Assembly: GCA_030604585.1 (NCBI GenBank)
Contig: JAUVVP010000066.1
Coordinates: 1-7,833, forward strand
Direction: 5' to 3'
Source of the DNA: Planctomycetota bacterium
GTDB taxonomy: Bacteria > Planctomycetota > Brocadiia > SM23-32
DNA length: 7,833 nucleotides
The notes under the pieces are model-generated. The model saw only the letters and a list, made by a program, of their open reading frames with translations, was not told where the DNA came from and searched no databases. The position numbers were made by a program, and so were the translations under genes. Below, piece by piece: positions 1 to 6,000 of this stretch. The stretch's first letter is position 1, and every line of letters starts with the position of its first letter.

Positions 1-695
1 CGCCGGCGAAACCCCTGGGCGCCCCAGCCGGGGATGCCCGGCGCCCAGCACCCCCAGCCTGCGCCGCCGCACTCGAAGCTGCTGTTGGGCAGCGCGTTGC
101 GCACCCCTGCCAGAGGCAGCGCCGGGACCCACTCGCGGCGCAACTCGGAGACCTGCTCCAGTTCCACGTCGTCCAGCCACAAGGTCCCCGTCGTGCCGAA
201 CCATATCTGGAATCGGCTGTCCTCGGGTTTCAGGTCGCGGCCCGCCTGGAAGGTGAACTCGAACTGCTGCCACTGCTGCGAGGGCACGAAAGAACCGCCC
301 AAGCCCGTGCTCTGCCAGACCCGGCGGTTCACCAGCGCCACCCGGATCAGCCCGCCCTCCAGGTCCGAAGCGCGAGCCCACAGGCGCAGCCGATACCACT
401 TCCGACGCTCCACGCCGACACGGTCCAGTTGGGCGGCCATCGCGTGGCTGGACGGCGAGCCGGCCACGAACTCCATGCACTCAAGTCGCGCGACCCGCCC
501 CCGCGCCCGATCGTCAACCACGCTCAGCCGTTGCTCGATGCCCGAGCGCCCGGACGTCTCCCAACCGTCGGGTGTGACGCCATCCTCACCCGCCTTCTCG
601 AACGAGCCGTTGTAGATCAACGATTCGGCGCGCACGCCCGCGCAAAGAAAGCCCACGACAGCCAGCCCGGCCATTACTGCCAGTTTCAGCTCCAT
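1..695 (-). CDS. Secreted protein with N-terminal carbohydrate-binding-type beta-sandwich, partial (C-terminus off left edge)
   Basis: The frame is open from the ATG at 693-695 to the window edge, giving 231 residues with no stop. Residues 1-23 form a signal peptide (MELKLAVMAG, then a hydrophobic run ending near GVRA), so the product should be exported; FLC has no good lipobox. Residues 25-180 look like a CBM4/9 or galactose-binding-like jelly roll: it opens with LIYNGSFEKAG and PDGWE, continues with KWYRLRLWARASD and QWQQFEFTF, and closes with TLWLDDVELEQV. A second unit starts at about 199 with RNALPNSSFECGGAGWGCW, an opening I associate with large secreted glycoside hydrolases, so a catalytic domain may lie beyond the edge. 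A GAAGG sits 7 nt before the ATG and overlaps the stop of the zinc-ribbon gene 10 nt upstream, suggesting coupling. The ligand and any enzymatic activity are unknown. Confidence 0.85.
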   Translation of the reverse strand, partial: MELKLAVMAGLAVVGFLCAGVRAESLIYNGSFEKAGEDGVTPDGWETSGRSGIEQRLSVVDDRARGRVARLECMEFVAGSPSSHAMAAQLDRVGVERRKWYRLRLWARASDLEGGLIRVALVNRRVWQSTGLGGSFVPSQQWQQFEFTFQAGRDLKPEDSRFQIWFGTTGTLWLDDVELEQVSELRREWVPALPLAGVRNALPNSSFECGGAGWGCWAPGIPGWGAQGFRR

Positions 696-705
696 GACCT
701 CGCCT

Positions 706-897
706 TCATGGGTCTTGAGGGTCGTTCTCGCCCGCCTCGGTCTCCTCGCTGCGCACGAACGAGCCGCAGGTCTCGCAGTGCAGCACCTTTGTCACAACTT
801 CCCTTGCATTGCCGTCGGCGTCCACCACTTCCCTGCGGGACGTGGTAACCTCCATGTTCCTGACGGCGCCGCACTTGGGACAGAACTGCCGCGACAT
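706..897 (-). CDS. Small zinc-ribbon protein (63 aa), conserved hypothetical type
   Basis: A complete 63-residue protein with two CxxC knuckles, CPKC (C6, C9) and CETC (C41, C44), separated by a 31-residue beta-rich linker. This is the layout of a rubredoxin-like zinc ribbon that binds one metal ion. The C-terminal tail (SEETEAGENDPQDP) is acidic and probably disordered. A strong GAGGAGG at 903-909 lies 5 nt before the ATG, which supports real translation despite the size. It has no signal peptide, so it is likely cytoplasmic, unlike the secreted protein encoded 10 nt downstream. I recall similar short uncharacterised zinc-ribbon proteins in other bacteria but cannot name a family. A nucleic-acid or protein-binding role is possible, but nothing here shows it. 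Confidence 0.85.
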   Translation of the reverse strand: MSRQFCPKCGAVRNMEVTTSRREVVDADGNAREVVTKVLHCETCGSFVRSEETEAGENDPQDP

Positions 898-924
898 GCC
901 TGCCTCCTCAGTGCCGGACGCCGC

Positions 925-1269
925 TCACCACTGCCGGTACTTGTTGGGGTTGTAGTTCCACCTGTCGGCCACGTAGCGGTACAGGGGCGAAGGCTCGAAC
1001 TCTCCTTCCGCCATGCGCTTCTCAGCCTCGCCCTCCTTCGCCAGCGGCATCAGGTCCGGGGCGGCGTCGGAGAGCGTTACGGCCACCACGCCGACGTGCC
1101 CTTCCACCGCGCCGGAGGAAGCCAGCAGTATCTGGCGGATCGGCTTGTCCGGATGCGGATTCTCCAGCGCAAGAGCATAAAGCCCGGCGCTCGGGAAAGC
1201 CAGCGTCGGTCCCTCCCAGGCCAGGGCGCAGAGCTTCGGGTTAAGCCGCGACGGAGGCGGACGCCCGAC
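925..1269 (-). pseudogene. Orphan C-terminal domain remnant, in frame directly after the lactonase amber stop
   Basis: This 114-codon open stretch begins right after the TAG of the SMP-30 gene, in the same frame, and ends in TGA at 925-927. The middle looks like genuine protein: LCALAWEG, AGLYALALENPHPDKPIR, then ILLASS and VGVVAVTLSD, a pattern I associate with C-terminal beta-sandwich domains of large carbohydrate-active or secreted proteins. The tail ends in YRYVADRWNYNPNKYRQW. No ATG, GTG or TTG occurs between the TAG and a GTG at 1105-1107. That GTG falls in the middle of a predicted strand and has no good Shine-Dalgarno, so a 60-residue gene starting there is unlikely. The simplest reading is the 3' end of a deleted gene. 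Alternatives are amber readthrough of the lactonase, or a nonsense mutation that split a two-domain protein. The domain assignment is tentative. Confidence 0.5.
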
Positions 1270-2193
1270 CTACTGCTCGGCCCTCGCCAGGCGGCGCGAG
1301 ATGACGGAGCCCGGATGCCTGACGGTCACGCTGTAGATGGAGGTCCTCGCCGTGATGTAGAGCGTGTGGCCGTCCGCGCCGCCGAAGGCAAGGTTCGCCG
1401 GCCTCTCCGGCGTCTCGATGGTCTCCAGGTGAACGCCCTCGGGGCTGAAGACCCATACGCCGTCCACCCCGGCCACGTAGACATTCCCCTCGGTATCAAC
1501 CTTCAGGCCGTCCGGGTGGAGTTCGCCGGGCGGCTCGACCCGGGCGAACACACGGCCGTTCTCCAGAAGCCCGTCCTCGCGCACGTCAAAGGCGCGCAGC
1601 CAGTGCATCTCCGTGTCCGCAATGTAGAGGACCTTCTCATCGGGGGAGAAAGCGAGGCCGTTCGGCTTCACGAAATCGTCCACCAGCAGCGTGACCCCTC
1701 CGTCCGCACTGATGCGGTAGACGCCCTGGAAGTTGAGTTCGCGCTCCTCTTCGCGGACGCCGTAGGGCGGGTCGGTGAAGTAGACAGCGCCATCGGTCTT
1801 GACCACCACGTCGTTCGGGCTGTTGAGGCGGTTGCCCTCGTAGTGCGCGGCGAGCGCCACGACCGTCCCGTCCTGCTGCGTCACGGACACGCGGCGGTTG
1901 CCGTGCTCGCAGGCGACCAGCCGGTCCTCGTTGTCGAAGGTCAACCCATTGGAGTTGCCGCTGGGACGGCGGAACACTTCCGCCTCCGGCCCTTTTAGGC
2001 TGTAGATGGTGTCCGCCGGAATGTCGCTGAAGATGAGGTGGCCGTCCGGGTGCCAGATCGGCCCCTCGGTGAACTGGAATCCGGTGGCCAGGCGCTCCAG
2101 CTCCGAGGTGCAGAGGCCGGTCCCCTCCTCCTGTGTGAGTGCGATGCCCAGGGCGACTGAAATGAGAACAACCAGAACCGCGAGTGCGCTCAT
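1270..2193 (-). CDS. SMP-30/gluconolactonase-family protein with signal peptide (sugar lactonase)
   Basis: A complete 307-residue six-bladed beta-propeller of the SMP-30/gluconolactonase/LRE family, whose members hydrolyse aldonolactones to sugar acids using one divalent metal. Residues 1-20 (MSALAVLVVLISVALGIALT) look like a signal peptide, so the enzyme is probably periplasmic or secreted. Expected metal and substrate residues are present: E43 in FTEGPIW, N127 in NSPNDVV, N178 in KPNGLAFS and D228 in HPDGLKVD. Propeller repeats are visible as GAVYFTD, KVLYIAD, GNVYVAG and HTLYIT. The ATG is preceded 7 nt upstream by GGGGAGG (2201-2207). The length is normal for the family, so the TAG at 1270-1272 ends a complete propeller even though the frame continues into an orphan domain. 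The exact lactone is not determined; some family members are phosphotriesterases. Confidence 0.88.
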   Translation of the reverse strand: MSALAVLVVLISVALGIALTQEEGTGLCTSELERLATGFQFTEGPIWHPDGHLIFSDIPADTIYSLKGPEAEVFRRPSGNSNGLTFDNEDRLVACEHGNRRVSVTQQDGTVVALAAHYEGNRLNSPNDVVVKTDGAVYFTDPPYGVREEERELNFQGVYRISADGGVTLLVDDFVKPNGLAFSPDEKVLYIADTEMHWLRAFDVREDGLLENGRVFARVEPPGELHPDGLKVDTEGNVYVAGVDGVWVFSPEGVHLETIETPERPANLAFGGADGHTLYITARTSIYSVTVRHPGSVISRRLARAEQ

Positions 2194-2210
2194 CGCGAGT
2201 CCTCCCCGCT

Positions 2211-2245
2211 TAGGTGTTAGGTGTCAGGTGCCAGGTGCTATGTGA
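2211..2245. repeat. Heptamer tandem array (YAGGTGY x5) in the spacer upstream of the lactonase gene
   Basis: Five consecutive 7-nt units read on the plus strand as TAGGTGT, TAGGTGT, CAGGTGC, CAGGTGC and TATGTGA. The array starts just upstream of the lactonase Shine-Dalgarno, so it would lie in that gene's 5' leader. The paired arrangement of identical units suggests slippage or duplication. No promoter or binding function can be shown from sequence. Confidence 0.8.
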
Positions 2246-2289
2246 CATTGCTTTGGCAGAAGAAACACTACGTGACAGCACGTTCTCGT

Positions 2290-2304
2290 CCCGCCCGAGG
2301 CGGG
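2290..2304 (-). other. GC-only hairpin downstream of the hydroxyacid dehydrogenase gene, terminator-like without U-tract
   Basis: CCCGCC at 2290-2295 and GGCGGG at 2299-2304 form a perfect 6-bp stem with a 3-nt loop, 26 nt past the dehydrogenase stop codon. On the minus strand the stem is followed by ACGAGAACG rather than a T run, so it is not a classical intrinsic terminator. It may stabilise the 3' end or be an inserted palindromic element: fragments of a GAGNAC hexamer pattern flank it on both sides (2281-2289 and 2309-2326). Confidence 0.5.
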
Positions 2305-2330
2305 CAAGCCTCGTCCTCGTTCTCGGCCGC

Positions 2331-3305
2331 TCAAACGTTGATTCCCCTGGCCCTGAGCGCGTCCCTGTTGACCACCCAGCGCGGCTTCCTGCCTTCGAGG
2401 ACGTCGAGCAGGCCCCGCACGGCGTCCCGGGCCATCCTCGACCTGCACTCGGCCGTCAGGGCGGCAGAGTGCGGCGTCAGGATTACGTTCGGCAGCCGGC
2501 AAAGGGCATTGTCGCTCGACAGGGGCTCCGAGGCAAGCACGTCCAGGCCGGCGCCGGCCAGCTTCCCTGCCGAAAGGGCTTCTGCGAGGGCCGATTCATC
2601 AACGACTCGGCCCCGCGAGGTATTGATCAGGATCGCGCTGGGCCGCAGAAGGCCCAGCAGCCCCGCGCCGATCAGGCCCTCCGTCTCATCCGTGAGCGGC
2701 ACATGGAGCGACACAACGCCCGCCCGCCTGAACAACTCCCCCAGGTCCCCTGCGAACTCGACCTCAGCTCCCCCCGGCCACTCCGACACAAACGGATAGT
2801 AGGCCAGGACCCGCATTCCAAACGAGACGGCGAGACGGGCGACCTCCCGGCCTATCCGCCCCAACCCGACAATGCCCATGGTCTTGCCCGCCAGGTCGAA
2901 AGCCCGCCCGAAATCCCTGGCCTGCCAGTTGCCCTTCCTGACCTCGCCGTCGAGATGGGGCAGGTCCTTCGCCAGGGCAAGTATGAGCGCGAGCGTATGC
3001 TCGGCCACAGATGTCTTGTTCGCCTCCGGGGTGTGGCACACGGGGATGCCGCGTTCGGTGGCCGCCGCCACGTCCACGTTGTCAACCCCGGCGCCCGTCC
3101 TGGCTATCACTTCGAGGGAGTCCGCAGCGAAGATGGTCTCGCGACTGAGCCTGGTGGCGGTCCGCACCACCAGTCCTGCGACCCCTGCGACGTGCTCCCG
3201 AACGACCTCATCCTCCGGCGAAGGCGAGAGCGCAACGTCCACCTTCCCGTCCATCAGTTTAAGGGCGTCTGCATGGATCTCCTGGGTCAGGAGGACTCGC
3301 TTCAC
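2331..3305 (-). CDS. D-2-hydroxyacid dehydrogenase (phosphoglycerate dehydrogenase/glyoxylate reductase type)
   Basis: A complete 324-residue member of the NAD(P)-dependent D-isomer 2-hydroxyacid dehydrogenase family, which interconverts 2-keto acids and D-2-hydroxy acids. The N-terminal half has the SerA-like RTGAGVDNVDV and ANKTSVAEHTLALILAL motifs. The Rossmann motif GLGRIG is at 147-152. The catalytic triad is present: R231 in NTSRGRVVDE, E260 in LASEP and H279 in TPHSA. There is no C-terminal ACT domain, so this is a short form. The Asp that normally ends beta-2 and holds the NAD ribose (AYDP) is Tyr170 here (AYYP, codon TAT at 2796-2798), which could change cofactor binding. The start is GTG, chosen because AAGGAGG lies 7 nt upstream and the GTGA overlaps the aldolase stop by 4 nt. 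Longer in-frame starts lie inside the aldolase gene. Glyoxylate, hydroxypyruvate or a sugar-derived keto acid are plausible substrates. Confidence 0.9.
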   Translation of the reverse strand: MKRVLLTQEIHADALKLMDGKVDVALSPSPEDEVVREHVAGVAGLVVRTATRLSRETIFAADSLEVIARTGAGVDNVDVAAATERGIPVCHTPEANKTSVAEHTLALILALAKDLPHLDGEVRKGNWQARDFGRAFDLAGKTMGIVGLGRIGREVARLAVSFGMRVLAYYPFVSEWPGGAEVEFAGDLGELFRRAGVVSLHVPLTDETEGLIGAGLLGLLRPSAILINTSRGRVVDESALAEALSAGKLAGAGLDVLASEPLSSDNALCRLPNVILTPHSAALTAECRSRMARDAVRGLLDVLEGRKPRWVVNRDALRARGINV

Positions 3306-4192
3306 AAAACGCCCTCCTTCTCGAGGGCCTCGCGGATCGCCTGCCTGGCGGCTTCCTCCAGGGGCAGAAAAGGCCTCCTCGGCGCGCCGCCCCGGTAGCC
3401 CATCAGGTCCATGGCAGCCTTGACCCCGGCGACCCCGGCCCGGCCCGAGACCGCCTTGTTGAGGGCAATGAGCCTGAAATGGAGCCGCTGCGCCTGCTCG
3501 AAATCCCCCCGGATGAAGGCATCGTAGAGCCTGCAACATTCATCGGGCAAGAGGTTTGCCAGCGAGATCACCCCGCCGGCCGCGCCGCAGACAAGGGCGG
3601 TGTAGAAGAAGTTCGCGGACCCGGCCAACACGTCAAACGCGTCGCTGTCCCTGGTCGCCGACAGGTAGGAGTTCATGCCCGAGGGCGAGCTGTCCTTCAT
3701 CCCGACGATGTTGGGGTGGGCCGCCAGCTCCCGGACCACGGCGGGCGAGAGCTGAACTCCCCCGGCAAAGCCCGGCGCGTTGTAAAGGAGAACCGGCACG
3801 GGCACGTTGTCCGCCACTTCGGTGTAGTAGCGGATCAGCACCTCGTCAGTCGTCCGCCTGGCGAAATAGTGCGGCGTCAGCACGCTGACAAAGTCCACGC
3901 CCGTCTCCGCGGCCTGGCGGGAGAACTCGATCGTCTCACGCGTTGACTCCCGTGCCGTGCCCGCCATCACGGTCTTGCCGCCCTTGTGCTCGGCGAATAC
4001 CCTCAGGACTTCAAGCTGTTCGCCCCGCGTCAGGCTCATGAACTCGCCGTTGCTGCCCAGGGCGAGGTAGCCCTTCAGGCCGCTGCGGCCCAGTTTCTCC
4101 AGGTTCTCGGCGAGCCAGTCATACCGGACGTCGTCCGCCTCGAACGGCGTTGCGACAGGGGCAAAGACGCCGCTGAGCTTCTCTTCAGCCAT
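3302..4192 (-). CDS. DapA-superfamily 2-keto acid aldolase, closest in motifs to 4-hydroxy-2-oxoglutarate aldolase
   Basis: A complete 296-residue TIM-barrel class I aldolase/lyase of the DHDPS/N-acetylneuraminate lyase superfamily. The Schiff-base lysine is K166 in HPNIVGMKDSS, the catalytic tyrosine Y137 is in LLYNAPGFAG, and the keto-acid carboxylate loop is GSNGE (46-50). Canonical DapA has GTTGE and TPYY; here GSNGE, TPHYF and the C-terminal GVKAAMDLMGYRGG pattern (256-269) resemble HOGA1-type 4-hydroxy-2-oxoglutarate aldolases. Lysine biosynthesis is therefore less likely than cleavage of a hydroxy- or deoxy-keto acid to pyruvate plus glyoxylate or an aldehyde. The ATG at 4190-4192 gives the usual family start (MAEEKLSGVFAPVATPF). 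An in-frame ATG at 4264 would add 24 residues encoded largely by a tandem repeat and is rejected. The ribosome site is modest (GGAG 12 nt upstream, GAAGG 2 nt upstream). A KDG-type aldolase is the main alternative. Confidence 0.87.
   Translation of the reverse strand: MAEEKLSGVFAPVATPFEADDVRYDWLAENLEKLGRSGLKGYLALGSNGEFMSLTRGEQLEVLRVFAEHKGGKTVMAGTARESTRETIEFSRQAAETGVDFVSVLTPHYFARRTTDEVLIRYYTEVADNVPVPVLLYNAPGFAGGVQLSPAVVRELAAHPNIVGMKDSSPSGMNSYLSATRDSDAFDVLAGSANFFYTALVCGAAGGVISLANLLPDECCRLYDAFIRGDFEQAQRLHFRLIALNKAVSGRAGVAGVKAAMDLMGYRGGAPRRPFLPLEEAARQAIREALEKEGVL
3313..3319 (-). promoter_or_regulatory. Shine-Dalgarno AAGGAGG that fixes the GTG start of the hydroxyacid dehydrogenase
   Basis: The minus strand reads AAGGAGG, 7 nt before the GTG at 3303-3305, inside the last codons of the aldolase gene. 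With the GTGA stop/start overlap this supports translational coupling of the two enzymes and decides the GTG start. Confidence 0.85.
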
Positions 4193-4220
4193 GGCCTTCA
4201 AACGCTCCAAAAAGATGAAC

Positions 4221-4247
4221 CGCAGAGATCGCTGAGGACGCAGAGAC
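4221..4247. repeat. Nonamer tandem array (CGCAGAGAN x3) upstream of the aldolase gene
   Basis: Three consecutive 9-nt units read on the plus strand as CGCAGAGAT, CGCTGAGGA and CGCAGAGAC. They lie 29 nt upstream of the aldolase start. I recall CGCAGAG-type degenerate repeats from spacers of several GC-rich environmental bacterial genomes. The array is open in the aldolase frame but should not be read as its N-terminus. Confidence 0.75.
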
Positions 4248-4301
4248 CGACCAAGAAACAACATGAGTAGGAGCTTCTTCGTCTCGGCGCTCTTACTACT
4301 C

Positions 4302-4328
4302 TGCGAAGCAGCGCTTCGCTGCGAAGCA
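4302..4328. repeat. Three-arm palindromic element with two competing hairpins in the kinase-aldolase spacer
   Basis: GCGAAGC occurs at 4303-4309 and 4321-4327, and its reverse complement GCTTCGC lies between them at 4313-4319. The middle arm can pair with either outer arm: a 7-bp stem with a 3-nt loop on one side, and arms 1 nt apart on the other, so the inner pairs of that stem must open. The outer arms sit in a TGCGAAGCA direct repeat. It lies in the 225-nt gap between the kinase stop and the aldolase start, the largest gap in the window. The rest of that gap holds the nonamer array and no recognised promoter. It could be an mRNA processing or stability element, or a dispersed palindromic repeat. 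Confidence 0.6.
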
Positions 4329-4417
4329 CGAGCCGCGCTCTCAGCGGTGAGCCTTTGTTGTCAGGGGGGTTCTATTGCTCCTTTCCGATCGCCGGGTGAG
4401 GCGGGCTGGAGCCGAGC

Positions 4418-5953
4418 CTATGTTCCGCTGCGGGATAGGGCATCGAAGCTGGGTTTGAGGGCCCCGTAGAGGCCGCGGTATATCCGGTAGAGCCCCTCGT
4501 AGACCTCGCCGTTCTGCGGGTTGGGACCCGTTTCCGTCTCGATCCTAAGGACTTCCACGGCTTCTTCAACGCTCGGCCAGATGCCCACGCCGACTCCGGC
4601 CACCAGGGCCGCTCCATAGGCGGCGCCCTCGCGGCTGCCGCTGACCGTCGTCACCGGGCACTGGAACACGTCGGCCTGTATCTGGCGCCAGAGCGGGCTG
4701 AGCGAGCCGCCGCCCGAGGTCCTGATCTCCGTGATCGGGCCCTGCGCGGCGCCGATCAGCTCGGACACGTCCCTGAGGCTGAAGACCACCCCTTCGAGGA
4801 TGGCCCTGGTGATCTCCGCCCGTCCGTGATGGAGGCCCAGGCCCACCAGGCCCCCGCGCGCGTTCGGGTCGGGATAGGGGCAGCGCTCGCCCATCAGGTA
4901 GGGGAGGAAGATCAGGCCGCCTGAACCCGCCGGCGCCGCCGATGCGGCCTCTTCCATGACCTCATAGGCGTCCCGGCCGGTCTGCGCCGCCTTCTCCCTG
5001 TCCGCCTCGCACAGGGCATCCCTGAACCACCGGTAAGAGCCGCCGGCGGCCAACGTAACGCCCATGACGTGCCACGTGCCGGGACTGTTGTTGCAGAAAA
5101 CCTGGAGCCGGCCGTCGGCATTGGGGCGAAATCGCTCCAGTCCCATGGCCACTATCCCGGCGGTGCCGAGTATCGTGCCGAGTATGCCGGACTTCACCAG
5201 GCCCATTCCGGTCGTCTGGATCACGGCATCACCGCCCCCACCGACTACGGGAAGGCCCGCCGGCAAGCCCGTCGCCTCCGATGCCGCGTCCGTGGTGCGC
5301 CCGGTGACCTCGGGAGACTCGAAGCAGTCGGGCAGACGCTCTGCGGGTATGTCGAGCAGGTCCAGCAGCTCGCCGCACCAGCGCCGCCGCCTAACGTCGA
5401 ACAGGCCGGTGCCCGAGGCGTCCGAGACCTCCGTGGCAAGCTCGCCGGTGAGGCAATGACGAACGTAGTCCTTCGGGTTGAGGAAGACATGCGCCCTGTC
5501 GTAGAGTTCGGGCTCCTCCTGGCGCAGCCACAGGATCTTCCCGCCGGTGTAGCCCGGCAGCATCTGGTTGTTGGTCAACTCCAGCAGGCTGGGGACGCCC
5601 CCGACCAGCTCGTGGATGCGCCGGCACTGGGGCCCCGTCCTCTGGTCATTCCACAGTATGGCCGGCCGCAGGACCCGATGGCCCCCGTCCAGAGCCACCA
5701 GGCCGTGCATCTGGCCGCTCAGGCCAACGCCTGCGACTTCGTTGCCAGGGGCCCCGGTCTCCTTCAGCAGCCGCCGCACGCCGCTCTGGACCGCCTGCCA
5801 CCAGTCTGCGGGGTCCTGTTCCGCCCAGCCCGGCCGGGGTGTCATCAGCGGGTACTCCTCCAGCGAAGAGCCCCGCACCGTGCCGTCGGCGTCAATGAGG
5901 ACCGACTTGCACCCCGTGGTGCCTATGTCAATCCCCATGAGATACCCGGCCAT
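4418..5953 (-). CDS. xylB: Xylulokinase-type FGGY-family carbohydrate kinase
   Basis: A complete 511-residue FGGY kinase that phosphorylates a sugar with ATP in the cytoplasm, most likely D-xylulose to D-xylulose 5-phosphate. The first phosphate loop is GIDIGTTGCKSVL (7-19). The xylulokinase-like substrate region AEQDPADWW, GLSGQMHG and LRPAILWNDQRT spans about 44-106. FGGY signature 1 is at about 134-146 (GYTGGKILWLRQE). The predicted catalytic base is D242 in GGGGDAV, aligning with the base of E. coli XylB. The C-terminal ATPase half has FLPYLMGER, AILEGVVFSL, TSGGGSLSPLWRQ and GAAYGAAL. The ATG at 5951-5953 is preferred because GGAGG lies 7 nt upstream and the protein then opens at the family's usual point; a longer ATG start at 5998 would add 15 residues from the spacer. 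The gene ends in TAG. A ribulokinase- or other ketose-specific kinase is less likely. Confidence 0.87.
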   Translation of the reverse strand: MAGYLMGIDIGTTGCKSVLIDADGTVRGSSLEEYPLMTPRPGWAEQDPADWWQAVQSGVRRLLKETGAPGNEVAGVGLSGQMHGLVALDGGHRVLRPAILWNDQRTGPQCRRIHELVGGVPSLLELTNNQMLPGYTGGKILWLRQEEPELYDRAHVFLNPKDYVRHCLTGELATEVSDASGTGLFDVRRRRWCGELLDLLDIPAERLPDCFESPEVTGRTTDAASEATGLPAGLPVVGGGGDAVIQTTGMGLVKSGILGTILGTAGIVAMGLERFRPNADGRLQVFCNNSPGTWHVMGVTLAAGGSYRWFRDALCEADREKAAQTGRDAYEVMEEAASAAPAGSGGLIFLPYLMGERCPYPDPNARGGLVGLGLHHGRAEITRAILEGVVFSLRDVSELIGAAQGPITEIRTSGGGSLSPLWRQIQADVFQCPVTTVSGSREGAAYGAALVAGVGVGIWPSVEEAVEVLRIETETGPNPQNGEVYEGLYRIYRGLYGALKPSFDALSRSGT

Positions 5954-5958
5954 GGACT

Positions 5959-6000
5959 GCCCTCCGTTTCCTGCTCTTGCTCCTTCTCCTGCTCGCACTC
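5959..6000. repeat. Hexamer tandem array (GAGNNN x7) between the aldehyde dehydrogenase and kinase genes
   Basis: On the minus strand seven consecutive 6-nt units read GAGTGC, GAGCAG, GAGAAG, GAGCAA, GAGCAG, GAAACG and GAGGGC. The array fills about half of the 87-nt spacer and includes the kinase Shine-Dalgarno. Its upstream end overlaps one arm of the adjacent hairpin. Confidence 0.75.
5961..5965 (-). promoter_or_regulatory. Shine-Dalgarno GGAGG that fixes the kinase start
   Basis: The minus strand reads GGAGG 7 nt before the ATG at 5951-5953. It lies within the last units of a hexamer tandem array, so the ribosome site appears to be built from repeat sequence. Confidence 0.8.

Noticed and set aside
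34..615. 193-codon plus-strand open frame at the left end
   Set aside because: The translation is rich in Arg, Ser and Pro. The minus strand over the same stretch encodes a signal peptide and beta-sandwich protein open to the edge.
694..1998. 434-codon plus-strand open frame opposite the lactonase and zinc-ribbon genes
   Set aside because: It is antisense to genes with clear motifs and ribosome sites, and its translation is low-complexity with no family resemblance.
2211..2245. CRISPR or iteron-like array
   Set aside because: The 7-nt units are directly abutting without spacers, far too short for CRISPR repeats, and no cas or replication gene is nearby.
2290..2304. Intrinsic terminator after the hydroxyacid dehydrogenase
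   Set aside because: The stem is perfect but short, and no U run follows on the minus strand, so it is listed only as a hairpin.
3306..3539. 78-residue upstream extension of the hydroxyacid dehydrogenase frame
   Set aside because: It lies wholly within the aldolase gene in another frame, and the GTG at 3303-3305 has a strong Shine-Dalgarno and the family's usual N-terminus.
3302..4192. Lysine-biosynthetic dihydrodipicolinate synthase (dapA)
   Set aside because: The carboxylate loop is GSNGE rather than GTTGE, TPHYF replaces TPYY, and the neighbours are catabolic; a HOGA/KDG-type aldolase fits better.
4193..4264. 24-residue N-terminal extension of the aldolase from an upstream ATG
   Set aside because: The extra residues are encoded mostly by the 9-nt tandem array and are absent from the family's usual start; the ATG at 4190-4192 gives the normal length.
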